NCBI RefSeq assembly: GCF_003347665.1
Contig: NZ_QDGA01000014.1
Location: 1 to 64,000, forward strand
Reading direction: 5' to 3'
From: Microvirga calopogonii
GTDB taxonomy: Bacteria; Pseudomonadota; Alphaproteobacteria; Rhizobiales; Beijerinckiaceae
DNA length: 64,000 nt
Shown: positions 1-7,535 of the stretch, in pieces
Layout of the letters: each line of letters opens with the position of its first letter
How positions within the stretch are numbered: position 1 is the stretch's first letter
The notes under the pieces: generated by a model
Seen by the model: only the letters and a program-made list of their open reading frames with translations
Told to the model about the DNA's origin: nothing
Databases searched by the model: none
Program-made: the position numbers and the translations under genes

Positions 1-1
1 G

Positions 2-184
2 GCGACCAACAACGCCTGCGAACGCGCGCTCAGACCGGCCGTCATTCAGCGCAAGGTGACCAACGGCTACCGGGCCATGTGGGCGGCCGAAGGCGAAGCA
101 GACATTCGCACCGTCGTCGACACGGCTCGTCTCGGCCTGGGAACCAACGCGTTCAAGACAATCCTTCAGACCGTGTCCGCCTGA
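2..184 (+). CDS. IS66 family transposase, C-terminal fragment (cut by window start)
   Basis: The reading frame is open from base 2 and ends at TGA 182-184, giving 60 residues. It opens with TNNACERALRP and continues with QRKVTNGYRAMWAAEG and a run ending RTVVDTARL. This is the conserved C-terminal part of IS66 transposases, where the last catalytic acidic residue (the E of ACERALRP) lies. The rest of the gene lies before the window, so I cannot tell whether the element is intact. The neighbouring gene has lower GC, which fits a mobile or decayed patch. Confidence 0.85.
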   Translation, partial: ATNNACERALRPAVIQRKVTNGYRAMWAAEGEADIRTVVDTARLGLGTNAFKTILQTVSA

Positions 185-253
185 ACCTCAGGTCAAAATG
201 CGGCGTGGGTAATTACGCTGCGGATGCACTCGACACAGGGATGATCGTCTAAA

Positions 254-1177
254 ATGCTTTCGCTCAGCTCTGACAGCTTCCCGACAACCCTTAAACTGAT
301 CCGTGCCAAGTGGGCGCCTATTTTGTTGCGCCCAATCTTAGGATCGCCTGAACAGCTCGTTATCGGCGTTGCTGCAATCAACTCTGAGGGTTTCCATCTT
401 GAGAGAGCCAATTGTCTTGAAAGGCTACAATGCCTTTTCTCTGATGCAGCAGGCACGGCGGTCGTTGCTGCGCAGACTGCATTAGATGCGTTGTCGCTTA
501 GCTTGGCTTCTGAGGGGTATGAAGCGATTGCCGATTACGAGCCATTGTTCTCTGGTGTTGTTATCGGAGAGTTGAAAGAAGCAGAAGGCACATCGTTGGT
601 GCAGATCGCCTCTACCTGGATGGCCATGCTCTCTTCTGTTTACAAATCGCAGACACACGAACTCACTCAATTAGTTCGAGTTCAATCAGATGTTTCAATT
701 GAACCAGATAAAGCAACAGATCGGTTGCCTAGTCTTGTACTGGAGTATGTAAGCCAAAGGCGTCCGGGGCTCGGCAAGTTCTTTGATGCGGAGATCCAAG
801 AACAAAATAGGAGACGCCGGAGGACAAACATACACGGAGTTATTATCGATTTTGCAGGCTCAAAAATCGTTGCTAATTTCGGCACCCTGTCAGCAACTAG
901 CTATGCCAATTCGGTTGATCGCATCAAAAGGCGCTTGTGGGATCTGAAGATTGACCGCGACACTGAGAAGGGGACAATGGCCACTCGGTCACACGAGATG
1001 ATTATACAACATCCATTAAGAAACGATCCCCAAATCACCGAGAAGCAATACGCTAGAATTGAGGAAGCGTTGCAGGCGTTAGAGGAACAAGCGGATCAAG
1101 AGGAAATCCGACTGCGCCCCCTAACCACAGTTCCTCAAATTGGAGAGCACATTTTGCACCTTGAAGCTGCTGCTTAA
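254..1177 (+). CDS. hypothetical protein, AT-richer accessory gene
   Basis: This 307-residue protein matches no family I recognise. The N-terminal third contains a hydrophobic stretch, RPILGSPEQLVIGVAAINS. A basic run (QNRRRRRTN) lies near residue 193, and a glutamate-rich helical segment (EEALQALEEQADQEE) near the C-terminus. No signal peptide or membrane segment is visible. Base composition is clearly lower in GC than in the following genes, and the gene lies about 70 bases after an IS66 transposase end, so acquisition by transfer is likely. No strong ribosome binding site precedes the ATG. Function is unknown. Confidence 0.6.
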   Translation: MLSLSSDSFPTTLKLIRAKWAPILLRPILGSPEQLVIGVAAINSEGFHLERANCLERLQCLFSDAAGTAVVAAQTALDALSLSLASEGYEAIADYEPLFSGVVIGELKEAEGTSLVQIASTWMAMLSSVYKSQTHELTQLVRVQSDVSIEPDKATDRLPSLVLEYVSQRRPGLGKFFDAEIQEQNRRRRRTNIHGVIIDFAGSKIVANFGTLSATSYANSVDRIKRRLWDLKIDRDTEKGTMATRSHEMIIQHPLRNDPQITEKQYARIEEALQALEEQADQEEIRLRPLTTVPQIGEHILHLEAAA

Positions 1178-1534
1178 CTACCTGTATCAATCAAGATCCG
1201 ATGCATGTTGTACGGCTCTTCTCTCGGTAGTTTCCTCTGGTCTATCGCTTGGTCCTGCCTACGTCTGCCTTTCCAAGTCGGGGCCCATTATTGTGATGAA
1301 GGCGCTCCGCTCGGCGCCTAATCGAGGGGAGCTAGTTCTAAACCTCTATCACTCCGCAAAGCGCCGCCTATACTCCTCATTCAACCAGCTCCACGTAGGC
1401 GGCACCTTTGTGCCGAGAGGCCCAACAGGATGGAGATGTCGCCGCCGTCGGCCCCTGTGACGACAATCATCCTCCTCATCCCCTGAACCCCACCGCCACC
1501 CACCACGTTCTCCCCGTCCAATGGAGAACGCGTC
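1178..1534. other. gene-poor stretch with decayed material
   Basis: No convincing gene is seen between the orphan gene and the ZIP fragment. The only recognisable content is a short copy of the end of the SRPBCC gene at 1349-1395 on the minus strand, annotated separately. The remainder looks like degraded accessory DNA. Confidence 0.5.
1349..1395 (-). pseudogene. vestigial 3' end of an SRPBCC/AHSA1 gene
   Basis: On the minus strand this piece reads as ...SWLNEEYRRRFAE followed by a stop. The intact SRPBCC gene at 2154-2687 ends ...SWARLKEEYARRFAE and a stop. The last 19 bases, including the stop, are identical in both copies, and similarity continues for about 45 bases before fading. No upstream part of the gene is present here. 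It is best read as the remnant of a tail duplication or a recombination scar. Confidence 0.6.
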
Positions 1535-1951
1535 ATGCCTCTTTCCATCCAGGCGGGCTTTTGGGGCCTGCTCAGCGGGTCGGCCTTGGTGCTGGGGGCG
1601 CTCATCGGATACTTCCTCAAGCTGCCGCAGCGGGTCATCGCGGCCGTGATGGCGTTCGGGGCGGGCGTGCTGATCTCCGCCCTGTCCTTCGACCTCATGG
1701 ACGAGGCCTATCGCACGGGCGGCATCGTCTCCACGTCGCTCGGCTTTCTCGTGGGGGCGGCGGTCTATACGGCGGCGAACATCCTCGTGTCGCGCCAGGG
1801 CGCGAAGCACCGCAAGCGCTCGGGCTATGCGGAGGATGCCCGGCAGGCCCACAACGACGAGGAGGGGAGCGGGCTCGCCATCGCGCTACAGCATCGGACC
1901 CAAAAGTGGATTTGCACTTTTGGGGCTGATCCGATGCTTTGTCCTGGATGA
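1535..1951 (+). pseudogene. ZIP family metal transporter, truncated after the N-terminal part
   Basis: The first ~115 residues look like a ZIP-type divalent metal transporter. They include a first hydrophobic helix (GFWGLLSGSALVLGALIGYFL), a second with AFGAGVLISALSFDLMDEAY, a third, and a short hydrophilic loop. Full proteins of this family are roughly 230-270 residues and continue with several metal-binding helices. Here, just after GSGLAIAL, the frame runs into a palindromic repeat at 1890 and stops after 138 residues. No continuation of the gene is seen downstream. I read it as a broken gene whose 3' part was lost or replaced by repeats. Confidence 0.7.
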
Positions 1952-2063
1952 GAGCATCGTCTTGAGCAAAAAACCGGGTCCACTTTTTTGCACGATGCTC
2001 TAAGTTTTTGTTTTATCGCATCTTTGCACGCAAAACCGGTTCCCACTTTTGCGTTCGATGCTC
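1890..2063. repeat. cluster of three extragenic palindromic elements
   Basis: Three consecutive hairpin units are visible at about 1890-1938, 1953-1999 and 2017-2063. Each is bounded by AGCATCG-type ends that pair with a CGATGCT at the other side, and each carries the internal motif AAAAGTGG or its relative CACTTTT. Similar units occur at 7069, 20268, 20333, 25674, 27021, 50200 and 59990. The cluster starts inside the coding frame of the ZIP fragment. Confidence 0.8.
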
Positions 2064-2095
2064 TGGGTTGGGCCCTGCGTTGCCTGAAGACGTGG

Positions 2096-2118
2096 ATGGC
2101 CGGCACGAGGCCGGCCAT
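2096..2118. repeat. short GC-rich palindrome (ATGGCCGG...CCGGCCAT)
   Basis: Perfect inverted repeat of eight bases with a short loop. It is the half-unit of the larger repeats at 5440, 40292 and 62143. Read on the reverse strand it can encode MAGLVPAI, a peptide often seen in spurious rhizobial gene calls. Confidence 0.7.
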
Positions 2119-2153
2119 GACGGCGAGGGTGTCGGATCGGAGCACCGATTTCG

Positions 2154-2687
2154 TCACTCCGCAAAGCGCCGCGCGTATTCCTCCTTCAGGCGGGCCCAGC
2201 TCTCCCAGAACGGCTCCGGCGACACGCCGGACAGGCGGGCGGCCAGGATGTCCAGGTGGGCGTGCCAGCCGGCGCTGACGTTGAGCAGGACCGAGCGGTC
2301 GGTCACGCGGCGGTGGATCACGGTGAGCAGCACGTCCGGGCCCTGACGCTCCAGGGTGAAGGTGACGCCACCGGTCGAGCCCCAGGTGATGGCGAGCCGG
2401 CGGGGCGGTTCGAATTCGGTGATCGTGCAGACCATCCGGTGATCCTCGGGGAAGCCGGGCGGGCGCTGTCCGGGCGGATCCGACAATTCGTCGTTGCGCC
2501 AGACGAGTTCGACGGAGGAGCCGGGGGCGGCTTCCATGTCGCCCGCCGCGAGCCATTGGCGGCGCAGGTCGCTCTCCGTGAGATAGGCCCAGATGCGTTC
2601 GACGGGGCCGGGCAGAAGGCGCTGGATCGTGAGCGTCGCGGGCTCGGTCACCGCGCCATAGGTGTCGAGGGTGGCAAGATCGGTCAT
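2154..2687 (-). CDS. SRPBCC family protein (AHSA1/START-like domain)
   Basis: A 177-residue protein with the AHSA1 pattern. The N-terminal part reads TIQRLLPGPVERIWAYLTESDLRRQW, followed by W..DE, a central FEPPRRLAITW strand and the terminal helix WARLKEEYARRFAE. These small helix-grip proteins bind hydrophobic ligands or act as stress-related helpers; the ligand is unknown here. The ATG at 2687 overlaps the stop of the upstream ArsR gene (ATGA), and AAGGAGA lies in front, so the two are translationally coupled. ArsR-AHSA1 pairs are common in proteobacteria. A tail fragment of this gene is duplicated at 1349. Confidence 0.88.
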   Translation of the reverse strand: MTDLATLDTYGAVTEPATLTIQRLLPGPVERIWAYLTESDLRRQWLAAGDMEAAPGSSVELVWRNDELSDPPGQRPPGFPEDHRMVCTITEFEPPRRLAITWGSTGGVTFTLERQGPDVLLTVIHRRVTDRSVLLNVSAGWHAHLDILAARLSGVSPEPFWESWARLKEEYARRFAE

Positions 2688-3049
2688 GGTTCGTCTCCTT
2701 CGGGTGAGGGTGATTGTTTGGCATCCTCCTCGCGGAGGAGCCGCTCCAGCACGTCCAGACGCCCGGTCCAGAAGCGTTCGTAGATGCCGAGCCACTGGTG
2801 GGCGCTTGCCAGCGGTCCAGGGTCGAGGCGGCAGACATGGGTCCGTCCGCGGATCTCGCGCCGGAGAAGCCCGGCCAGCTCCAGCACCTTGATGTGCTTC
2901 GAGGCGGCCGCGAGCGAGATCGCGAAGGGTTCGGCCAGCTGGCTCACCGTACGCTCGCCGCCGCTGAGATCGCTCAGCATCCGTCGCCGGGTGGAATCGG
3001 CGAGAGCGTGGAAGACGGTATCGAGCTGGGGCGTTTGTAATTCAACCAT
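2684..3049 (-). CDS. ArsR-family winged-helix transcriptional regulator
   Basis: A 121-residue regulator. It begins MVELQTPQLDTVFHALADSTRR and contains the winged-helix segment with VSQLAEPFAISLAAASKHIKVLE and the wing LLRREIRGRTH. No paired cysteines of the arsenic/metal type are seen, so it probably senses something else. I start at 3049, not the upstream ATG at 3085, because a clear -35/-10 pair places transcription initiation at this codon. It probably represses its own operon through the overlapping palindrome at 3040-3059. It overlaps the SRPBCC gene by four bases. Confidence 0.88.
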   Translation of the reverse strand: MVELQTPQLDTVFHALADSTRRRMLSDLSGGERTVSQLAEPFAISLAAASKHIKVLELAGLLRREIRGRTHVCRLDPGPLASAHQWLGIYERFWTGRLDVLERLLREEDAKQSPSPEGDEP

Positions 3050-3095
3050 GTGGTTGAATATAGACGCGCCGTTCGGGATAGTCAACCGATCGGTT
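3040..3095 (-). promoter_or_regulatory. promoter and palindromic operators of the arsR-SRPBCC operon
   Basis: On the minus strand TTGACT (3085-3080) and TATATT (3062-3057) are separated by 17 bases, close to a consensus sigma-70 promoter. The -10 ends only seven bases before the ATG at 3049, so the mRNA is probably leaderless. A perfect inverted repeat with nine-base arms (ATTCAACCA and its complement, 3040-3059) overlaps the -10 and the start codon. A second palindrome, AACCGATCGGTT (3084-3095), overlaps the -35. Both are good candidate operators for the ArsR protein. Confidence 0.75.
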
Positions 3096-3324
3096 TAATA
3101 TTTATCCGAGCGTCATCGCGCCGCCAGGGGCAGCGGGTCTCGGTCGCGATGGCTGTCTGGAAAAATGCAGGCTGGCGCAACCCGTCCTCGTCTCGGACGG
3201 GCTGCGTTGCTCGCGGGGCGAGCCACCTTCGCGGCACCCGCGAGGGGAGGGAGGTCGCACGCGTCCCGACATCATCCCGGATCATGGCTCGCGCCGCGTC
3301 CGGGATGTCGTTCAAGCGGATCGA

Positions 3325-3786
3325 TCAGCGCTTCTCGGCGGTGCCGCTCTTCTCGCCCTTGGGCTTGCTCGTCTTGCTCTTGCTGTGGTCGCTGGAGCGG
3401 TGGACGTACTTCACCTTCTTGGCTTCCGACGACGCACCCTTCTCGGTGCCGCCTTCCTCGCCCACGAGGCTCGCGGGCAGGAAGTGGCGGGCGGCTTCCG
3501 TCACCACGCCGGCGACGGCGCCGGCCGCGGTCTGGGTCAGGTCGACGCCCTGCGCACCGGCATTGGCGGCGGCAGCGCCCGCCTTCTTCGCCGTGCGGGT
3601 CTTGGTGAGGGCTGCGGCGGCCGCGCCGGCCGCGGCGATCAGGGCATCGGCCAGGATCTCACGGCCGAGATCCGTGTTGATCAGGTCCATGAGCCCGGAC
3701 TTCTTGGCCGTTTTCGCCAGCTTCGTGCCGGGGCCCTTCTTCGATTTCGTGCTGCCTTTCTTATCCTTGTCCTTGGCCTTCGCCAT
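3325..3786 (-). CDS. lysine/alanine-rich small protein, function unknown
   Basis: This 153-residue protein has basic ends rich in Lys, Ser and Gly (MAKAKDKDKKGSTKSKKG at the start, KSKTSKPKGEKSGTAEKR at the end). Its centre is alanine-rich and helical, with INTDLGREILADALIAAAGAAAAAL. The pattern resembles small nucleoid-associated or histone-H1-like proteins, but no defined domain is recognised. The start at 3786 is preferred because AGGAG lies six bases upstream; the earlier in-frame ATG at 3792 would have no spacing. It stands alone between the arsR operon and hisS. Confidence 0.7.
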   Translation of the reverse strand: MAKAKDKDKKGSTKSKKGPGTKLAKTAKKSGLMDLINTDLGREILADALIAAAGAAAAALTKTRTAKKAGAAAANAGAQGVDLTQTAAGAVAGVVTEAARHFLPASLVGEEGGTEKGASSEAKKVKYVHRSSDHSKSKTSKPKGEKSGTAEKR

Positions 3787-3855
3787 GTTCATCTCCTGAT
3801 GGTCAAGCTTCCGGAACAACCCCGATGGAACCACAGGGGTTCCAAAAGGCCAAGG

Positions 3856-5340
3856 TTATCCGAAATGGCGGGCGAGGACCTCGCGTACGGCCTTGACGAG
3901 ATCGGCCTCGGGCACGGAGAACTGAGCCGGGCGGGCGGCCTTCCATTCCTCGTTGGACGCGATGGCCTGAGCCGCCTTGGCGCCCTCGATCAGGTCCTTG
4001 ATCTCGACCTCGCCGCGCTCGCGCTCGTTGGAACCCTGGATGACCACGCAGGGGCTCTGCCGCCGGTCGGCGTACTTCATCTGCGCCTTCATGCCCGACG
4101 AGCCGAGATAGAGCTCGGCCCGGATACCGGCCTGACGCAGGGTCGAGACCATGCGCTGGTAGGCGGCGATCTGGTCCTTGTCCATGACGAGCACCACCAC
4201 CGGACCGGGCTTCTCGGCTCCCGCCACGATGGGGCTCTTGACCATCTGCAGCGCCGAGAGCAGGCGCGAGACGCCGATGGAGAAGCCGGTCGCCGGAACG
4301 GGCTCGGAGCGGAAGCGGCCCACGAGTCCGTCATAGCGCCCGCCGCCGCCGACGGAGCCGAAGCGCACGGGGCGCCCGTCCTCGTCCTGCACCTGGAAGG
4401 TCAGCTCGGCCTCGTAGACGGGGCCGGTGTAGTATTCGAGGCCGCGCACCACGGAGGGGTCGATGGTCACGCGATCCTCGTAAGCAGAGGACGCGACGAG
4501 GGAGGCGATCTCCGCAAGCTCGTTCGTGCCTTCGAGCCCACGCTCCGAGGAGCCGACGACCGTGCGCAGGTTCTCGACGGTGGCCGCATTGTTCGCGCCC
4601 TTGGCGTCGGTGAAGGCGAGCACCCGGGCGATGGCGTCGGGTTCGAGGCCCGCGCCCTTGGTGAAATCTCCGCTCTCGTCCTTGCGTCCGGCGCCGAGGA
4701 GCTGGCTCACGCCCTCGGGGCCGAGACGGTCGAGCTTGTCGATGGCGCGCAGCACGGTCAGGCGCTGACCGGCCTTGTCCTCGCCGCCGAGGCCGATGGC
4801 CTCGAGCACGCCGTCGAGGACCTTGCGATTGTTGATCTTGATGATGAAGTCGCCGCGCTTGAGCCCGAGATTCTCCATCGTATCGGCGGCCATCATGCAG
4901 ATTTCAGCATCGGCCGCGACGGAGGCGGCGCCCACCGTATCGGCGTCGAACTGCATGAACTGGCGGAAGCGGCCGGGGCCCGGCTTCTCGTTCCGGAACA
5001 CCCAGCCGACCCGGTAGCTGCGATAGGGCTTGGGTAGGGCGTCGAAGTTCTCGGCCACGTAGCGGGCGAGTGGCGCCGTCAGGTCGTAGCGGAGCGACAG
5101 CCATTGCTCGTCGTCGTCCTGGAACGAGAACACGCCCTCGTTCGGGCGGTCCTGGTCCGGCAGGAACTTGCCGAGGGAATCGGTGTACTCGACGAATGGC
5201 GTCTCGACGCCCTCGAAGCCGTAGAGCTCGTACGAGTCGCGGATCGCCGCGAGCATGCGCTCGGTCGCGGCGAGGTCTGCGGGATTGCGGTCGGCAAAGC
5301 CGCGCGGCGCGCGGGCCTTGATCTTGTCGGCCTTGGACAT
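3856..5340 (-). CDS. hisS: histidine--tRNA ligase
   Basis: A 494-residue class II aminoacyl-tRNA synthetase that charges tRNA-His in the cytoplasm. Visible motifs are the N-terminal [13 protein letters not shown], motif 2 as [20 protein letters not shown], the histidine-binding [11 protein letters not shown] and motif 3 [13 protein letters not shown]-terminal anticodon-binding domain ends with [10 protein letters not shown]. The length is slightly above average, as usual for alphaproteobacteria. The start at 5340 gives [14 protein letters not shown]. The upstream aminotransferase has the same orientation but is separated by a 206-base gap that contains a palindromic repeat. Confidence 0.96.
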   Translation of the reverse strand: MSKADKIKARAPRGFADRNPADLAATERMLAAIRDSYELYGFEGVETPFVEYTDSLGKFLPDQDRPNEGVFSFQDDDEQWLSLRYDLTAPLARYVAENFDALPKPYRSYRVGWVFRNEKPGPGRFRQFMQFDADTVGAASVAADAEICMMAADTMENLGLKRGDFIIKINNRKVLDGVLEAIGLGGEDKAGQRLTVLRAIDKLDRLGPEGVSQLLGAGRKDESGDFTKGAGLEPDAIARVLAFTDAKGANNAATVENLRTVVGSSERGLEGTNELAEIASLVASSAYEDRVTIDPSVVRGLEYYTGPVYEAELTFQVQDEDGRPVRFGSVGGGGRYDGLVGRFRSEPVPATGFSIGVSRLLSALQMVKSPIVAGAEKPGPVVVLVMDKDQIAAYQRMVSTLRQAGIRAELYLGSSGMKAQMKYADRRQSPCVVIQGSNERERGEVEIKDLIEGAKAAQAIASNEEWKAARPAQFSVPEADLVKAVREVLARHFG

Positions 5341-5439
5341 GGTTCTACAGCAGCCGTTGATTGGAAAAAAACGTGCTGCGGTCCTACTCCCTGTGGCGAG
5401 GAGGGGCAAGGTCGTGTTGTCAGTTTGACAATACTCCCC

Positions 5440-5526
5440 GTCATCACCGGCCTTGTGCCGGTGATCCCGATCCGAAGAGCGCGGCGCCTTTCCAATCGGG
5501 ATGGCCGGCACAAGGCCGGCCATGAC
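5440..5526. repeat. composite inverted repeat (GTCATCACCGG...CCGGCCATGAC type)
   Basis: Two hairpins, GATCACCGGCAC-like and GATGGCCGGCAC-like, flank a short non-repeated centre, so the whole element is an imperfect inverted repeat ending in GTCAT/ATGAC. Close relatives are at 9766, 40292, 50413 and 62143. It sits between the aminotransferase and hisS. Confidence 0.8.
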
Positions 5527-5546
5527 GTGGAGTGGGTGGATGGCTC

Positions 5547-6899
5547 TTAAGCCACCGCCTTGATGACCTTGGTCAGCTTGTCGACGATCTCGCCGATCTG
5601 CTCCTCGGTGACGATCAGCGGCGGGGAAAGGGCGATGGTGTCGCCGGTGATGCGCATCATCAGGCCGTATTCCTGGAAGCCGCGGTCCATGGCCTCGAAG
5701 GCGCGCTTGCCCACCGCGTCGGGACGCGAGGCGAGGTCGATGGCGCCGACGAGCCCTATGGTGCGGATGTCGAGCACGTTCGGCAGTCCTTTGAGCGAAT
5801 GGATCGCATCGGCCCAGACCGGCTCCAGGGTCTTGGCGCGCTCGAACAGCTTCTCGTCGCGGTAGATGTCCTGGGTGGCGAGAGCGGCCGCGCAGGCGAG
5901 CGGGTGGCCGGAATAGGTGTAGCCGTGGAACAGCTCGATCACGTGCTCGGGGCCGTTCATGAACGTATCGTAGAGGCCCTCGCGAACCATCACGCCGCCC
6001 ATGGGAACGGTGCCGGAATTCACGCCCTTGGCGAAGGTGATCATGTCCGGGATCACGCCGTAGCGCTCCGCCGCGAAGGCGGTGCCGAGACGGCCGAAGC
6101 CCGTGATCACCTCGTCGAAGATGAGCAGGATGTTGTACTTGTCGCAGATCTCGCGCAGGCGCTTGAGGTAGCCCTTCGGCGGTGCGAGAACGCCTGTCGA
6201 TCCGGCCATCGGCTCGACGATCACGGCCGCGATGGTCGAGGCGTCGTGGAGCGCCACGATGCGCTCGAGCTCGTCCGCCAGATGTGCGCCCCATTCCGGC
6301 TCGCCGCGGGAGAAGGCCTGCTCGGCCCGGTTATAGGTGTGCGGCAGGTGGTCGACGCCCGCGAGAAGCGAGCCGAAGAACTGGCGGTTCTTGACGATGC
6401 CGCCCACCGAGATGCCGCCGAAGCCGACGCCGTGATAGCCGCGCTCGCGGCCGATGAGGCGGGTCTTGCTGCCCTGGCCCTTCACGTTCCAATACGCGAG
6501 AGCCACCTTGAGCGCCGTGTCCACGGCCTCGGAGCCCGAGTTGCAGAAGAAGACGTGGTTCAGGTCGCCCGGCGCGAGCTGGGCGAGGCGCGAGGCGAGG
6601 GTGAAGCCGCCGGCATGGCCGAACTGGAAGGCCGGCGAATAGTCGAGTTCCTGCGCCTGGGCCTGGATGGCCGCCGTGATCTCGTCCCGGTTATGGCCGG
6701 CATTGCAGCACCAGAGACCGGCCGCCCCGTCGATCACCTCCCGGCCGTCGGGGGTGTAATAGTACATGCCCTTGGCGCGGGCGATCATCCGGGGACGCTG
6801 CTTGAAGGAGCGGTTGGCCGTGAACGGAAGCCACCAGGCATCAAGGTCGTTGGGTGCGATGAGGTCGTTGGCGGCTCTGGATGTCTGTGCGGTCATCAT
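5547..6899 (-). CDS. class III aminotransferase, omega-amino acid (beta-alanine):pyruvate type
   Basis: A 450-residue PLP-dependent transaminase that probably moves the terminal amino group of beta-alanine or other omega-amino acids to pyruvate. Motifs seen are [12 protein letters not shown] (phosphate binding), [10 protein letters not shown], the PLP-ring Asp in [15 protein letters not shown], and the Schiff-base lysine K291 in TFAKGVNSG. The N-terminal [15 protein letters not shown] is characteristic of omega-amino acid:pyruvate aminotransferases. The exact substrate cannot be set from sequence alone. It lies upstream of hisS on the same strand but is probably transcribed separately. Confidence 0.88.
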   Translation of the reverse strand: MMTAQTSRAANDLIAPNDLDAWWLPFTANRSFKQRPRMIARAKGMYYYTPDGREVIDGAAGLWCCNAGHNRDEITAAIQAQAQELDYSPAFQFGHAGGFTLASRLAQLAPGDLNHVFFCNSGSEAVDTALKVALAYWNVKGQGSKTRLIGRERGYHGVGFGGISVGGIVKNRQFFGSLLAGVDHLPHTYNRAEQAFSRGEPEWGAHLADELERIVALHDASTIAAVIVEPMAGSTGVLAPPKGYLKRLREICDKYNILLIFDEVITGFGRLGTAFAAERYGVIPDMITFAKGVNSGTVPMGGVMVREGLYDTFMNGPEHVIELFHGYTYSGHPLACAAALATQDIYRDEKLFERAKTLEPVWADAIHSLKGLPNVLDIRTIGLVGAIDLASRPDAVGKRAFEAMDRGFQEYGLMMRITGDTIALSPPLIVTEEQIGEIVDKLTKVIKAVA

Positions 6900-7068
6900 G
6901 GTCCCCGAGAATGGCTGATGGCTGCGAACCTAACAGCCGTTACGGGGCGCCGCAAAAAGAACTTTCGACGAATCCATGAGCTGGGCGCATTGTCGCTGCG
7001 GAAACCTGGACCCGGCTTTCGCCCGCGCGGCCGTGCTGATCTGCAGCGACAAAGCGCCCTTGAGGGCT

Positions 7069-7119
7069 GGAGCATCGGACGGATCCCAAGAGCGGAAGCC
7101 GCTTTCGGGCCGATGCTCC
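7069..7119. repeat. extragenic palindromic element (AGCATCGG...CCGATGCT)
   Basis: An inverted repeat with AGCATCGG/CCGATGCT ends and an internal GAAGC...GCTTTC pairing lies between the aminotransferase and the heavy-metal-domain gene. It belongs to the family seen at 1890-2063. Confidence 0.65.
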
Positions 7120-7135
7120 GGGCGCAACCCCCGGC

Positions 7136-7357
7136 TCATCCGGTCATGGCGCGGGCCTCATAGCCGGCCGCGTCGAGGTCGCGCGCGACCTCGACGCTCT
7201 GCGCCCTGGTCGTCACATGCACACGGCCATGCTCGAGATCCACGTTCACCTTGGCGCCCGGGTCGAGGCGCTGGATGGCCTTGGTCACCGAGGTGACGCA
7301 TCCCTGGCAGGTCATGCCGTCGACCTGCATCAGCAGATCCTTCCGAGGTTCTTCCAT
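7136..7357 (-). CDS. heavy-metal-associated (HMA) domain protein, CopZ-like
   Basis: A 73-residue single-domain protein with the metal-binding motif GMTCQGC near residues 14-20 and the ferredoxin-like pattern ending in DLDAAGYEARAM. Such proteins carry Cu(I) or similar soft metals between transporters and enzymes in the cytoplasm. No P-type ATPase or CueR-like regulator is adjacent, so the partner is unknown. It starts at ATG 7357. Confidence 0.85.
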   Translation of the reverse strand: MEEPRKDLLMQVDGMTCQGCVTSVTKAIQRLDPGAKVNVDLEHGRVHVTTRAQSVEVARDLDAAGYEARAMTG

Positions 7358-7535
7358 CGACGATGTCTCTTCCTTTGGCTCGGGAAACGAGCGGTTCTCA
7401 TGGGCGGAAAACGCGCGATTGCGAAATAATGTCCATTTCGGGAATACGAAACTTGCCCCGCGAGTCGCGCTGATTCATTGTCTGTTAACACACTGATTCG
7501 CGCATATTCGCCGAGCCAGGGGAGCGGGGGCACCC

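Noticed and set aside
1408-1929. Alternative frames over the ZIP fragment
   Set aside because: The 1535 frame alone shows membrane helices of the ZIP type; the others are Arg/Gly-rich shadows.
1825-2838. Open frame containing [12 protein letters not shown]
   Set aside because: That peptide comes from the palindromic repeat and is a well-known source of false gene calls; the real gene here is the SRPBCC gene in another frame.
3082-3315. 77-codon minus-strand frame upstream of arsR
   Set aside because: It overlaps the promoter and repeat-like DNA (CATCCCGGATC...CCGGGATG) and shows no motif or ribosome binding site.
3385-5037. Very long + strand open frame opposite hisS and the lysine-rich gene
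   Set aside because: It is the antisense shadow of hisS. The translation is low-complexity and rich in Leu, Gly, Arg and His, with no motif, while the minus strand carries all class II synthetase motifs.
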